NCBI GenBank assembly: GCA_964423575.1
Contig: CAYRFF010000060.1
Location: 1 to 15,773, forward strand
From: CAYRFF01 sp964423575
Lineage (GTDB): Bacteria; Bacteroidota; Bacteroidia; Chitinophagales; Saprospiraceae
Reading direction: 5' to 3'
Length of the DNA stretch: 15,773 nt
Shown here: one piece after another, positions 1 to 6,920 of the stretch
Layout: each line of letters begins with the position of its first letter
How positions within the stretch are numbered: the first letter of the stretch is position 1
Position numbers and translations under genes: made by a program
Notes under the pieces: generated by a model
Databases searched by the model: none
What the model was told of the DNA's origin: nothing
What the model saw: the letters and a program-made list of their open reading frames with translations, nothing else

Positions 1-71
1 TTAACTAAATAACTTTATCACTAAATCGCAAAATCACTAGATTCTGCAGCACGCGGACTCGCACCAAATAA

Positions 72-503
72 TTATATCCTCGTATCCAGCCTTCTTCTAT
101 CCAAGAGACGTTTCATACTGAAGCGACCACTTCCATTCACTAAAATTAAAAGTAGTGCTCCACTGATGGCAATATTTTTCATAAAAAGTATGGAAATCTC
201 CCTCTGCTCTTCTATCGGATATGCCCAAAAGTTATACACGATAAAAGTCAACGGAACCCAGTAGACAAGCAAAAGAAATGCTGCCAGCCGCGCTCTATAC
301 CCTATCAACAGAAATAATCCGCCAATACAGAGAAAGAACAACGAAATATTCAACCATAGTTCCGGATACCAACTTAATCCATAAGAAACCATCTTATCTC
401 TAGTAACCGAGTAAAACAGAAAGGAATCGTAGGCTTCAAATAGGAAGAGAAAGGAAATCAGTATCCGCCCGATTAAATCCAATATATCGTTAAGCCTTCT
501 CAT
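72..503 (-). CDS. DoxX-like four-helix inner-membrane protein
   Basis: A 143-aa integral membrane protein with four hydrophobic segments at about residues 10-30, 49-69, 73-93 and 104-124. The first helix followed by a short polar loop, the motif MKNIAI at the start of the last helix and the GSGRFSMKRLL tail fit the DoxX/DoxD family, whose members are small membrane proteins often tied to redox or thiol stress; the exact function here is unknown. Start is the ATG encoding MRRLNDIL. It lies 212 bp downstream of kdsA on the same strand, too far for tight coupling, and a weak promoter-like motif sits in that gap. The last helix is followed by a basic tail (KRLLDRRR), which favours a cytoplasmic C terminus. 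Family assignment is fairly good; role is not determined. Confidence 0.75.
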   Translation of the reverse strand: MRRLNDILDLIGRILISFLFLFEAYDSFLFYSVTRDKMVSYGLSWYPELWLNISLFFLCIGGLFLLIGYRARLAAFLLLVYWVPLTFIVYNFWAYPIEEQREISILFMKNIAISGALLLILVNGSGRFSMKRLLDRRRLDTRI

Positions 504-605
504 TCTACTTTTCGTTTACTCTTTTTAACTCACTACGGGTTTCTGGAAGCATGCCGATCTCAGTCAGTGATATATCGTTTAATTGTGCTTCCGATGAAAG
601 TGCGG

Positions 606-613
606 TAAAGGTA
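606..613 (-). promoter_or_regulatory. possible -7 element upstream of the DoxX-like gene
   Basis: On the minus strand this reads TACCTTTA, one base from the Bacteroidetes -7 consensus TAnnTTTG, about 100 nt before the DoxX-like start. No convincing TTTG -33 box lies 18-20 nt upstream; the nearest TTG gives a spacer of only about 14. Weak call. The rest of 504-715 shows no clear hairpin or gene. Confidence 0.25.
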
Positions 614-715
614 GATATTATTTAAATCAATTGTCTCCTTATTTAAAGTAGATTTTAACTATATCTCCCATAAGATAGGATGAAACAAGGCATAGCAAAT
701 TATATTTCTCCGATA

Positions 716-1510
716 TCAATGGACTGCATCATATATTTTACACAATTTATCCAGAAGTGCCTCAAGTCTATCCAGGTGAAGCATATTTCTCCCATCTGAA
801 AGGGCCTTTTCGGGAGCAGGATGCGTTTCAACAAATAGTCCATCAACACCTGCAGCAATTCCCGCTGCAGCGATTGTACTTATTAATTCGGGCTGTCCAC
901 CGGTAACGCCTTCCGACTGATTGGGCTGTTGAAGACTATGTGTACAATCTAGTACTACAGGATAATTATAGGACTGCATTTCCGGTATTGAGCGATAATC
1001 TACTACTAAATCTCCATAACCAAAAGAAGTACCGCGTTCAATAAACATGATCTTATCATTTCCGGTAGAGGCTACTTTTTCTGCTGCATATTTCATTACA
1101 GAGGGTGCTGCAAATTGCCCTTTCTTGATACTCACCCACTTTCCGGTCTCGCCTGCTGCCTTTAATAATTCTGTCTGTCTGCACAGAAAAGCAGGTATCT
1201 GAAGTACATCTACATATTCAGCAGCTAGTTGCGCCTCCTGCGGCAAATGGATATCCGTAGTAACAGGCAATTCATACACCCTTCCTATGTCAGCAAGAAT
1301 TTTCAAAGCTCGTTCATCTCCTATACCCGTGAAGGAATCTTCCTTGGTGCGATTGGCTTTTCTATAGGAACCTTTAAAAATGTAAGGAATATTTCTGTCT
1401 TTACACAAGGTAGAAACCCTTTCGGCAACTACACGCGGAGTTTCATCATTTTCGATAGCACAAGGTCCTGCAATCAGGAAAAAACGAGATGAATTATCCT
1501 TTAAAATCAA
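716..1510 (-). CDS. kdsA: 3-deoxy-8-phosphooctulonate (KDO-8-phosphate) synthase
   Basis: KdsA condenses phosphoenolpyruvate with arabinose-5-phosphate to Kdo-8-phosphate, a cytoplasmic step in making the Kdo that links lipid A to the LPS core. The 264-aa TIM-barrel protein has FLIAGPCAIE (12-20), FKGSYRKANRT (45-55), the IPAFLCRQT segment (105-112), DCTH (188-191) and VETHP (227-231). Cys17 stands where class I enzymes such as E. coli have Asn, so this is the metal-dependent class II type; His191, Glu228 and Asp239 are the other expected metal ligands. The start codon is TTG, and no ATG occurs before the conserved core. The TTG follows the TAA of the upstream SPOR gene with no gap and in the same frame, so initiation is probably by translational coupling. 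Function is secure; the exact start is inferred. Confidence 0.95.
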   Translation of the reverse strand: MILKDNSSRFFLIAGPCAIENDETPRVVAERVSTLCKDRNIPYIFKGSYRKANRTKEDSFTGIGDERALKILADIGRVYELPVTTDIHLPQEAQLAAEYVDVLQIPAFLCRQTELLKAAGETGKWVSIKKGQFAAPSVMKYAAEKVASTGNDKIMFIERGTSFGYGDLVVDYRSIPEMQSYNYPVVLDCTHSLQQPNQSEGVTGGQPELISTIAAAGIAAGVDGLFVETHPAPEKALSDGRNMLHLDRLEALLDKLCKIYDAVH

Positions 1511-2716
1511 TTATTTCTCTTTATAAATCCATGCAGCGGGTTCGACTGTAGCTTTTATTTCTCTCAATGCTGCATTTAATTCAGATCGATCACAAGATGC
1601 ATAAACCCCCATACGTGTAAGAGTTACTGACTTTTCACTATATACCCTCCAGCCTAAGTCGGTCAATTTCTTTTCCATCTTATTCAAATTGGCTGGCGAA
1701 CCAAACGCCCCAACGACAATGATGCAATCACCATCTGCTTTTGCAAATGATTGCTTTGTCTCTACCACAGTAGGTTCAGTAATCTTAGGTTCAACAACCG
1801 GCTCCGACTTCTTTTCAAGCTGTTTAGCCGCAGGACTTTCAGTACCGAGCTCCTGCCCAGAGTTGCCATTATCATAAAGCTCATTTTCAACATCTGAATC
1901 TTCTGTCCCGATTTCTGCTCCTTGAGAGTTTTCCAGATCCTCCTCAACAAAGTCTTGTGACTCCTCTTCCACTGGTAAAACAGCCATATCTTCCCTCTCA
2001 GTACCTATTTCAGTAGTAATTTCTGTATCGGCAATCACTTGACTCCCCTTCTCCCCTTTGAACAGGAACAGATATGAAAGTAATCCCACAATAAGAACAA
2101 GTATTGCTGCCAGGATAATATACCAGATATATGCTCCTTTTTTGTCATCATCTTCCTCAGCCAAAGGAACTACAGGAGTTTCTACGCTCTTTTTCTCTTT
2201 TAGTTGTTCTGCTGCCTTATGTGCGGCTGCAATCTCTGCTCCGGTTTTAGCTTGTGTAACATGTGCAGTAACTGCTGCTTCAGCTTTTTCTTCTACCGTT
2301 GCCTCCACCATTGAAATCGACATTTCCGGTAGTGGAGACAGTATTTCATTAATTTCAGGATCCTTCTCAAATGAAATTCCATCTGCGGTATTGGTAAGGA
2401 CGCCGATTTTATCCAGGCTTACATCGCCTTCAATCAGAGAATCTCTGAGTTGTTCGGTCAGTTCTGCTGCGATTCTTTCGGCGCCTGTTTCTGTCATTTG
2501 CGCCCATTGTAACAATTGGGACTTCAGTTCTTCTTTTCCTATTCGGTCAGAGGGAGCAAAGTGTACTTCATAGGATGGTGGGCTAATTATACCCATAGTT
2601 TTATTAAGCTTAGCACCGACAGGCTCAAGGTAGAGCATCCCCAATGTCGGTAGAAAAGCTCTCTTTTGCGTAAGCAAAAGTTGCATAGTATAGTGTGATA
2701 TAGCTTCTTTCGTCAT
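1511..2716 (-). CDS. HU-CCDC81 and SPOR domain bitopic membrane protein
   Basis: A 401-aa single-pass protein. Residues 1-57 and about 58-130 resemble the paired HU-CCDC81_bac_1 and bac_2 domains found in Bacteroidetes (key segments GMLYLEPVGAKLNK, then LDKIGVLTNTADGISFEKDP). An Ala/Glu/Lys-rich linker leads to one transmembrane helix at 196-219 (starting YIWYIILAAI). A long acidic linker with repeated TEIGTE/EIGTED-like segments follows, and a C-terminal SPOR domain covers about 328-401 (CIIVVGAFGS ... GWRVYSE ... GVYASC ... AAWIYKEK). SPOR domains bind denuded septal peptidoglycan, so the C terminus should be periplasmic and the HU-like part cytoplasmic. A role in cell division or envelope organisation is inferred. 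Start is the ATG at 2714-2716, with a promoter-like motif about 19 nt before it. kdsA follows without spacing. Confidence 0.88.
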   Translation of the reverse strand: MTKEAISHYTMQLLLTQKRAFLPTLGMLYLEPVGAKLNKTMGIISPPSYEVHFAPSDRIGKEELKSQLLQWAQMTETGAERIAAELTEQLRDSLIEGDVSLDKIGVLTNTADGISFEKDPEINEILSPLPEMSISMVEATVEEKAEAAVTAHVTQAKTGAEIAAAHKAAEQLKEKKSVETPVVPLAEEDDDKKGAYIWYIILAAILVLIVGLLSYLFLFKGEKGSQVIADTEITTEIGTEREDMAVLPVEEESQDFVEEDLENSQGAEIGTEDSDVENELYDNGNSGQELGTESPAAKQLEKKSEPVVEPKITEPTVVETKQSFAKADGDCIIVVGAFGSPANLNKMEKKLTDLGWRVYSEKSVTLTRMGVYASCDRSELNAALREIKATVEPAAWIYKEK

Positions 2717-2734
2717 ATTATGGCTTCAGTTTCG

Positions 2735-2742
2735 CAAAAATA
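2735..2742 (-). promoter_or_regulatory. candidate -7 element for the SPOR gene
   Basis: Minus-strand TATTTTTG fits the Bacteroidetes -7 consensus TAnnTTTG and lies about 19 nt before the SPOR-gene ATG, which would give a very short leader. No clear -33 TTTG is present at the usual spacing. The motif is AT-rich, so chance occurrence is plausible. Confidence 0.35.
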
Positions 2743-2925
2743 CAAAATTGCAAGCAGTCTATTAAATTCTTATTAAGTTTAATATGTGTTTTAACGGGTT
2801 TGGAGGGGTTTTGGGTATGATTTTTATAAAATCAACTGAAAATATCTCTTATTATATCTATGTCAGTTTTTTCATTACCAAAAAAATGACGAAAAAAGGC
2901 TAGAAAGCTTCTAAGACGATTTTCA

Positions 2926-3060
2926 TCTCAGCTGAGAGGAATTAACTGCAAAGCAGTTTAATATTCATAACCCCTTGCAAGGCTTGTCAAGGCTCAGCCG
3001 CGACAAGACGCAGCTGGGGGTATAATAATGCCCTTTGGTCCGAACCCTGAAGGGGTTCAA
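2926..3060. repeat. compound palindromic element, possibly a REP-like dispersed repeat
   Basis: Several nested inverted repeats are packed into about 135 bp of the 439-bp non-coding gap 2717-3155. They are: a 12-bp perfect palindrome (TCTCAGCTGAGA, 2926-2937); a stem-loop at 2941-2962 (AACTGC-AAA-GCAGTT core); an outer stem pairing ATAACCCC (2967-2974) with GGGGGTAT (3016-3023), enclosing CTTGTC/GACAAG; and GAACCC-TGAAG-GGGTTC (3042-3058). The layout, with an ATAATAATGCCCTTTGG segment between the last two stems, resembles small non-coding repeats I associate with Bacteroidetes genomes, but no second copy lies in this window, so repeat status is inferred. The rest of the gap is AT-rich, and I see no gene in it. 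Confidence 0.5.
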
Positions 3061-3155
3061 TAAGGTATATATCGTATAATCTTTTGCTTAATAATAATTT
3101 CCAAGATTACATCCATAATCTCATTTCGAAAGGATTGTAAACACTATTCTCTAAA

Positions 3156-3677
3156 TTAATTTTTAGTTAGGACAATTGAACTCAGCATTTGAACCTCATT
3201 TGATTCAGTAATCTTGAATAAAAACAGTACAGACCTTCCGAAAATCAATTCATTGTTAGGATTTAATTGATCTTTCTCTACAGCTTCACAAGTCATCAGT
3301 CCACTATAAATATCTGAACAATACAACCTAATATTATTGTTTAGGCCTTGATTCGCAAGCCCTTCTAGCATTGGATCCTGATAAGACTCCATATAATTTT
3401 CTAAATCGAAGAGATTAGCTGCTGCAAAGGAATCAAATCCTTCGCTCTTATCAATAAGATTTAATGAATCAACTATATCGTGAAATGGAGTAATGTTTAA
3501 CTCAATAATCGTTGTACTAAATTCAATTTCGCATTGCTCGTCCAAATCTAATTTTTCTTTAATTAGTTCGCATTCACCTTTAACCTCATCAAGCACATCT
3601 CGATATATACTAATATTTTGACCTTGACAAGGCTGTATTAAAGAACCTATAAAAAGTAATATTACATAGACTTTCAT
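3156..3677 (-). CDS. unrecognised exported protein, four conserved-looking cysteines
   Basis: I do not recognise this 173-aa protein. It begins with a basic residue and a hydrophobic stretch (MKVYVILLFIGSLIQ), followed by PCQGQN, which looks like a type I signal peptide cut near residue 19-20. Cys17 is not in a good lipobox. The mature part is acidic and has four Cys (36, 49, 120, 130) spaced as two close pairs, which would suit two disulfides in the periplasm or outside the cell. It lies 54 bp downstream of a lipoprotein gene on the same strand, so the two may be co-transcribed. Both are more AT-rich than the housekeeping genes around them and sit next to a palindromic repeat, which suggests an accessory block. 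No enzymatic motif is visible. Confidence 0.65.
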   Translation of the reverse strand: MKVYVILLFIGSLIQPCQGQNISIYRDVLDEVKGECELIKEKLDLDEQCEIEFSTTIIELNITPFHDIVDSLNLIDKSEGFDSFAAANLFDLENYMESYQDPMLEGLANQGLNNNIRLYCSDIYSGLMTCEAVEKDQLNPNNELIFGRSVLFLFKITESNEVQMLSSIVLTKN

Positions 3678-3731
3678 TTATTTCGTCATTTTACTTCACT
3701 TACTCAATTTGCAAAATAACTGCTTGTCACA

Positions 3732-4298
3732 TTACTTTAAAATCATTTTTGGCACTTCTTTAAGAAAATTGAGGTTGTCGTCAGTAATTTCATATAATCG
3801 TAAAGGTCCGATATGTGTCAAAAAGTTATCCGGCTCAAGAAAGTAATTCTCAGGTATCTCAGAATTTAGACAATTTGAATCGTAGATCTGTGCACCTAAT
3901 TTATTACCCAGGTCATAAACTATCAATGGCTCCGAATCAATCTCAGCAAAGCCTACAATTTCAGGAGTATAATTAAGCTTAAAATCAATAGCATAATCTG
4001 GAAATATCTCAAGGATATACGGTTGATATCCCATCAACATAAATGAGTCTTGATTCTCTTGAAAAAATGAGAGAAAATAAGCGGGATCTACCATTCCTTT
4101 ATCAACAATTGGTAAAGGCTCACTATTTCGATATGAATTTAATTCTCTACTCACATTTTCGTTTATTGGCTTGCATCCTTTATCAAGGACTATAGCAGTT
4201 TCAATAGAAAACATTCCGGTATCTGCCTCATTATTCTTACAAGAAAAACAAAGGGAAACCATTAATATGGCACTCACTATATATTGTACTTTATTCAT
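3732..4298 (-). CDS. unrecognised probable lipoprotein
   Basis: A 188-aa protein with no family I can name. The N terminus (MNKVQYIVSAILMVSLCFSC) is a short signal peptide ending in a loose lipobox, CFS before Cys20. Bacteroidetes lipoboxes are often relaxed, so lipidation at Cys20 is likely and the mature protein would start CKNNEADTG. The mature part is acidic, with few basic residues and no repeats or coiled coil; the middle contains PYILEIFPDYAIDFKLNY and the end LRLYEITDDNLNFLKEVP. It is the first of two same-strand genes. A minus-strand TTACTTTG at 4315-4322 is one base from the -7 consensus and could be its promoter, but this is weak. Gene status rests on the intact frame, the good signal sequence and the neighbour. 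Confidence 0.65.
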   Translation of the reverse strand: MNKVQYIVSAILMVSLCFSCKNNEADTGMFSIETAIVLDKGCKPINENVSRELNSYRNSEPLPIVDKGMVDPAYFLSFFQENQDSFMLMGYQPYILEIFPDYAIDFKLNYTPEIVGFAEIDSEPLIVYDLGNKLGAQIYDSNCLNSEIPENYFLEPDNFLTHIGPLRLYEITDDNLNFLKEVPKMILK

Positions 4299-4611
4299 TG
4301 TGAATTAATTGCATCAAAGTAATTCCTCTTAATTTATATCATGTACTTACTTAAGATATCTAGGACTAAACTTATCAATTATCACTCCCCCTGTTTATCT
4401 AATAGATGTACTTCTTTTTAAAATAGTTGTATGCTCATGATAACCCGGTATGACTTAAAAACTGAGTATTTAAAGGAATCCTTCCGATTATGACAGAGCT
4501 TTGGCATAAATTAAGCTTAAAATCGTGCAAAATGTCAGATATTCACGCTGAAATTGAGTTTATGACAATAAAGCCATTTGCGAAAGCATAAATAAGGAAG
4601 AAAGTAGCCCT
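4299..4611. other. divergent intergenic region, no gene seen
   Basis: This 313-bp AT-rich stretch separates the minus-strand lipoprotein gene from the plus-strand histidine kinase and should hold promoters for both. I find no perfect TAnnTTTG box on the plus strand. ATGAC recurs at about 4450, 4490 and 4562 (three copies, unequal spacing), and there is a TTAAGCTTAA palindrome near 4512-4521. None of these is strong enough to call an operator. Confidence 0.5.
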
Positions 4612-5685
4612 ATGCGGAGATTAATATTGCAAATACGCAGGTTCCTCAGACAGTATTCAATCTATAATAATGTTATTCTAAGATTGTTTACCTGGGTCGT
4701 TATGGGTTATATGCTGATGGCGATAAGCTGGTGGACAATTCTGCTTTTCAGTAAGAATTCCGAGTCCCTGGATGCACGCTTGAACGAACTGAGGATTGAA
4801 CAGGTCAGCGAAGGGGTTTATATTGATGAAGAGACTTTCAAAAGTAGTGACGAATACAAGACTATCCATGAAAGTTATATGACCCAGCAATGGATGATAT
4901 TTGGCGAGGCGACTTTCCTGATCATCTCAATGATTATGGCCATTTATTTCATTAACAAAGGGTATAATCAATTGATTGATTCATCGCAGCAACAGAGAAA
5001 TTTCCTGCTTTCTATCACTCATGAACTCAAGAGCCCCCTCGCTTCCATCAGACTGAGTCTCGAAACTATGGACAGAAGGCAGCTCAGCCATGAGAATATT
5101 AAAGAAATCTCACAGGATGCCATAAGAGAGACTGACAGGCTGCATAATCTTGTGAATAACATCCTGATTGCCGCGCGTCTTGAAAGCAATTATAAGCCGG
5201 CTTATGAAGCTATGGATATCAAGACGTTTATCCGAGAGAAATATCAGGATATTGAGAACCGCTTGCCAAATACTGAGGTGATCCTGAACTTTCCACCGGG
5301 AGAATTAAAGGCAGACATCGACCCTATGGGTATCACAGCACTTTTCAACAATCTTGTTGAGAATGCGTATAAGTATTCGGGAGACAATAAAATAATCGAT
5401 ATTACAGTACTCGACGAAGGCGATAGCTGGGGTTTGGTTGTCGCTGATCAAGGTATCGGAATATCGAGAAGAGAAAAATCAAGGGTCACAAAGAAATTTT
5501 ACCGGGTAGGTTCCGAAGATACAAGACGAACAAAAGGTACCGGACTGGGTTTATATATCGTAGATACTGTGGTGAAGGAACATCTGGGGGAGATTGAGAT
5601 TGAGGATAATCAGCCACAGGGGACAAAATTTATTATTAGCTTACCAAAAATACAGGCACATGCGTTTACTTCTCGTCGAAGATGA
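4612..5685 (+). CDS. two-component sensor histidine kinase
   Basis: A 357-aa inner-membrane kinase that should autophosphorylate and pass the phosphate to the response regulator encoded next to it. Transmembrane helices lie at about 22-46 and 95-116, enclosing a small extracytoplasmic sensor of about 48 residues with no recognisable fold. There is no evident HAMP domain. The HisKA dimerisation domain has ITHELKSP with the phospho-acceptor His137. The HATPase_c domain shows the N box (NNLVENAYKYS, 246-256), G1 (DQGIGIS, 279-285), the F-box region (KKFYRVG) and G2 (GTGLGL, 309-314). All motifs needed for activity are present. The ATG at 4612 is preceded by AAGGAAG at 4594-4600, about 11 nt upstream. 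The 3' end overlaps the regulator gene by 26 bp. The signal sensed cannot be told. Confidence 0.93.
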   Translation: MRRLILQIRRFLRQYSIYNNVILRLFTWVVMGYMLMAISWWTILLFSKNSESLDARLNELRIEQVSEGVYIDEETFKSSDEYKTIHESYMTQQWMIFGEATFLIISMIMAIYFINKGYNQLIDSSQQQRNFLLSITHELKSPLASIRLSLETMDRRQLSHENIKEISQDAIRETDRLHNLVNNILIAARLESNYKPAYEAMDIKTFIREKYQDIENRLPNTEVILNFPPGELKADIDPMGITALFNNLVENAYKYSGDNKIIDITVLDEGDSWGLVVADQGIGISRREKSRVTKKFYRVGSEDTRRTKGTGLGLYIVDTVVKEHLGEIEIEDNQPQGTKFIISLPKIQAHAFTSRRR

Positions 5686-6349
5686 AAAGAGTTTACAGAA
5701 AATGATTAAAATGAATCTCGAGCTGGAAGGCTACGAGGTTGTAGCAGTAGATAATGGAAAGGATGCTCTTAAAAAGTATGACGAACAACACTTTGATCTG
5801 CTCCTTCTCGATATTATGCTGCCGGATATGGACGGGTTACAGGTGTGCCAGCACGTAAGACTTACCAATACCAAAGTACCCGTGCTTTTCCTCACTGCCA
5901 AAGATTCTCCGCAAGATAGAGTCGAAGGTCTGAAACGTGGTGGCGATGATTATCTTACCAAGCCATTTAATCTTGAAGAATTACTGCTACGGGTAAAGAA
6001 CCTGCTGAAGCGTACAACCAATGACAATGGAGTCAATATGGATGATTATACCTTCGGTGATAATAAGGTGAATTTTACGACTTATGTAGCTTCCAATGGT
6101 AAGGATTCATTTAACCTGACAAAAAAGGAGGTGATGCTTCTCAAGCTGCTTATCGACAGAAAGAATGAAGTGGTATCCCGGAATGAGATTCTACAGTCTG
6201 TCTGGGGTTATGATATCTATCCATCGACCAGAACGATTGATAACTTTATTCTCTCGTTTAGAAAATACTTTGAATCAGATTCCAGAAATCCAAGGTATTT
6301 CAAATCAGTAAGGGGCGTGGGGTATAAGTTTGTGAATCCGGATAATTAG
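5660..6349 (+). CDS. OmpR/PhoB-family response regulator
   Basis: A 229-aa DNA-binding regulator. The receiver domain (1-118) has the acidic pocket E7/D8, phospho-acceptor Asp51 (LLLLDIMLPDMDG), Thr79 (FLTAK) and Lys101 (YLTKPF). The C-terminal winged helix (about 130-226) shows FNLTKKEVMLLKLL, NEILQSVWG, the recognition-helix part STRTIDNFILSFRKYF and the wing RGVGYKFV, as in PhoB-like regulators. I place the start at the ATG at 5660, because the receiver begins at once with MRLLLVEDE; the frame is open upstream to a TTG at 5594, but those residues lie inside the kinase gene and do not belong to the fold. The 26-bp overlap with the kinase points to translational coupling and a one-to-one partnership. 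Targets are unknown. Confidence 0.94.
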   Translation: MRLLLVEDEKSLQKMIKMNLELEGYEVVAVDNGKDALKKYDEQHFDLLLLDIMLPDMDGLQVCQHVRLTNTKVPVLFLTAKDSPQDRVEGLKRGGDDYLTKPFNLEELLLRVKNLLKRTTNDNGVNMDDYTFGDNKVNFTTYVASNGKDSFNLTKKEVMLLKLLIDRKNEVVSRNEILQSVWGYDIYPSTRTIDNFILSFRKYFESDSRNPRYFKSVRGVGYKFVNPDN

Positions 6350-6390
6350 TCATTTCGAGTGCATTCGCAAGCGAATGCCGCCTCAATGAC
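6349..6390. repeat. nested palindrome just after the response regulator
   Basis: GTCATT (6349-6354) and AATGAC (6385-6390) form an outer inverted repeat around a perfect 18-bp palindrome, GCATTCGCAAGCGAATGC (6361-6378). It starts on the last base of the stop codon. It could act as a transcription barrier or mRNA 3' stem for the kinase-regulator pair, though no U tract follows. The GTCATTTCGAG start resembles dispersed palindromic repeats common in Bacteroidetes, which is from general familiarity and unverified here. Confidence 0.5.
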
Positions 6391-6395
6391 CGATT

Positions 6396-6490
6396 AAGTG
6401 ACAGGTAGACCAGTAACAAGTAGACAAGTGACAGGTAATATTCCCACTCATCCCTAAGTAGACAAGCAGACGAATGAACAGTTAATATCC
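6396..6490. repeat. degenerate short direct repeats, left of the gap
   Basis: Imperfect copies of a unit close to AGTGACAAGTAGAC occur at about 6396-6433 and again near 6455-6480, each followed by a TAATAT...CTCATCCCT or TTAATATCCCTCATTC segment. A matching cluster lies on the other side of the assembly gap. Spacing is irregular and the units differ, so this is neither a CRISPR array nor a clean tandem repeat. Confidence 0.5.
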
Positions 6491-6543
6491 CTCATTCAGC
6501 ACTCTTAGGCTATGGTCCAAATCTATTTATTTAAAGCAGTGAC

Positions 6544-6558
6544 AAACCAGCCTGGTTT
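6544..6558. repeat. short palindrome AAACCAG-C-CTGGTTT next to the gap
   Basis: A 15-nt inverted repeat with 7-bp arms, followed by TTAT. A near copy with the same outer arms lies at 6714-6728, so the two bracket the gap. It sits between convergent genes and could be part of a terminator, but the 1-nt loop is unusual. Confidence 0.4.
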
Positions 6559-6574
6559 TATCTACTTGCATTTT

Positions 6575-6674
6575 NNNNNNNNNNNNNNNNNNNNNNNNNN
6601 NNNNNNNNNNNNNNNNNNNNNNNNNNNNNNNNNNNNNNNNNNNNNNNNNNNNNNNNNNNNNNNNNNNNNNNNNN
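6575..6674. other. assembly gap of exactly 100 N
   Basis: One hundred consecutive N, the usual placeholder for a scaffold gap of unknown true length. The flanks carry similar repeat clusters and similar palindromes, which suggests that a repeat broke the assembly. Any content here, including a whole gene, would be invisible. Confidence 0.98.
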
Positions 6675-6713
6675 TTTAGTTAAAGGAAATTGAGGATACA
6701 TATTATCCAGAAT

Positions 6714-6728
6714 AAACCAGGTTGGTTT
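6714..6728. repeat. short palindrome AAACCA-GGT-TGGTTT, right of the gap
   Basis: A near copy of the palindrome at 6544-6558, differing only in the centre and followed by TTC on the plus strand. It could serve as a weak terminator between the convergent genes, or be one end of a repeat whose middle is lost in the gap. Confidence 0.4.
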
Positions 6729-6794
6729 TTCAGGATTTTATTTCAAGCCAATATTATTCTTAAAATGCTAAGCCCTTTATCAGTAAACTAATGA

Positions 6795-6885
6795 CCCTTC
6801 GGCAAGCTCAGGACGGTGCAAGTAGACCAGTGACAAGTAGACGAGTGAACAGTGACAAGTAGTTAAGTGGAGAATTAATAACTCA
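6795..6885. repeat. degenerate short direct repeats, right of the gap
   Basis: CCCTTCGGCAAGCTCAGGAC (6795-6814) resembles a CCTTCG-CAAGCTCAGG motif seen as a dispersed repeat in many bacterial genomes. It runs into units of AAGTAGACCAGTGAC and relatives (6819-6866), then TTAATAACTCATTTCTCATCCCTCAT. Order and wording match the cluster left of the gap, so both probably belong to one dispersed repeat family. No coding frame is credible in 6350-6920. Confidence 0.5.
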
Positions 6886-6920
6886 TTTCTCATCCCTCAT
6901 CCCAAGTTTCTCATCCCTAC

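Noticed and set aside
1..71. GGTGCGAGTCC on the minus strand, like the T-arm of a tRNA
   Set aside because: No pairing arm, acceptor stem or CCA fits around it, and the sequence just upstream is the DoxX-like coding region.
2058..2573. 171-aa open frame on the plus strand
   Set aside because: Antisense to the SPOR gene; it is Ser/Ala-rich low-complexity sequence arising from the Glu/Ala-rich coding strand.
3156..4298. Toxin-antitoxin or effector-immunity pair
   Set aside because: Both proteins carry export signals and neither shows a toxin, nuclease or antitoxin motif; adjacency alone is not enough.
5594..5659. Upstream TTG start for the response regulator
   Set aside because: The extra 22 residues lie inside the kinase gene and precede a receiver domain that starts properly at the ATG at 5660.
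6396..6885. CRISPR-like array around the assembly gap
   Set aside because: Units are imperfect and irregularly spaced, there are no uniform spacers, and no cas gene is near.
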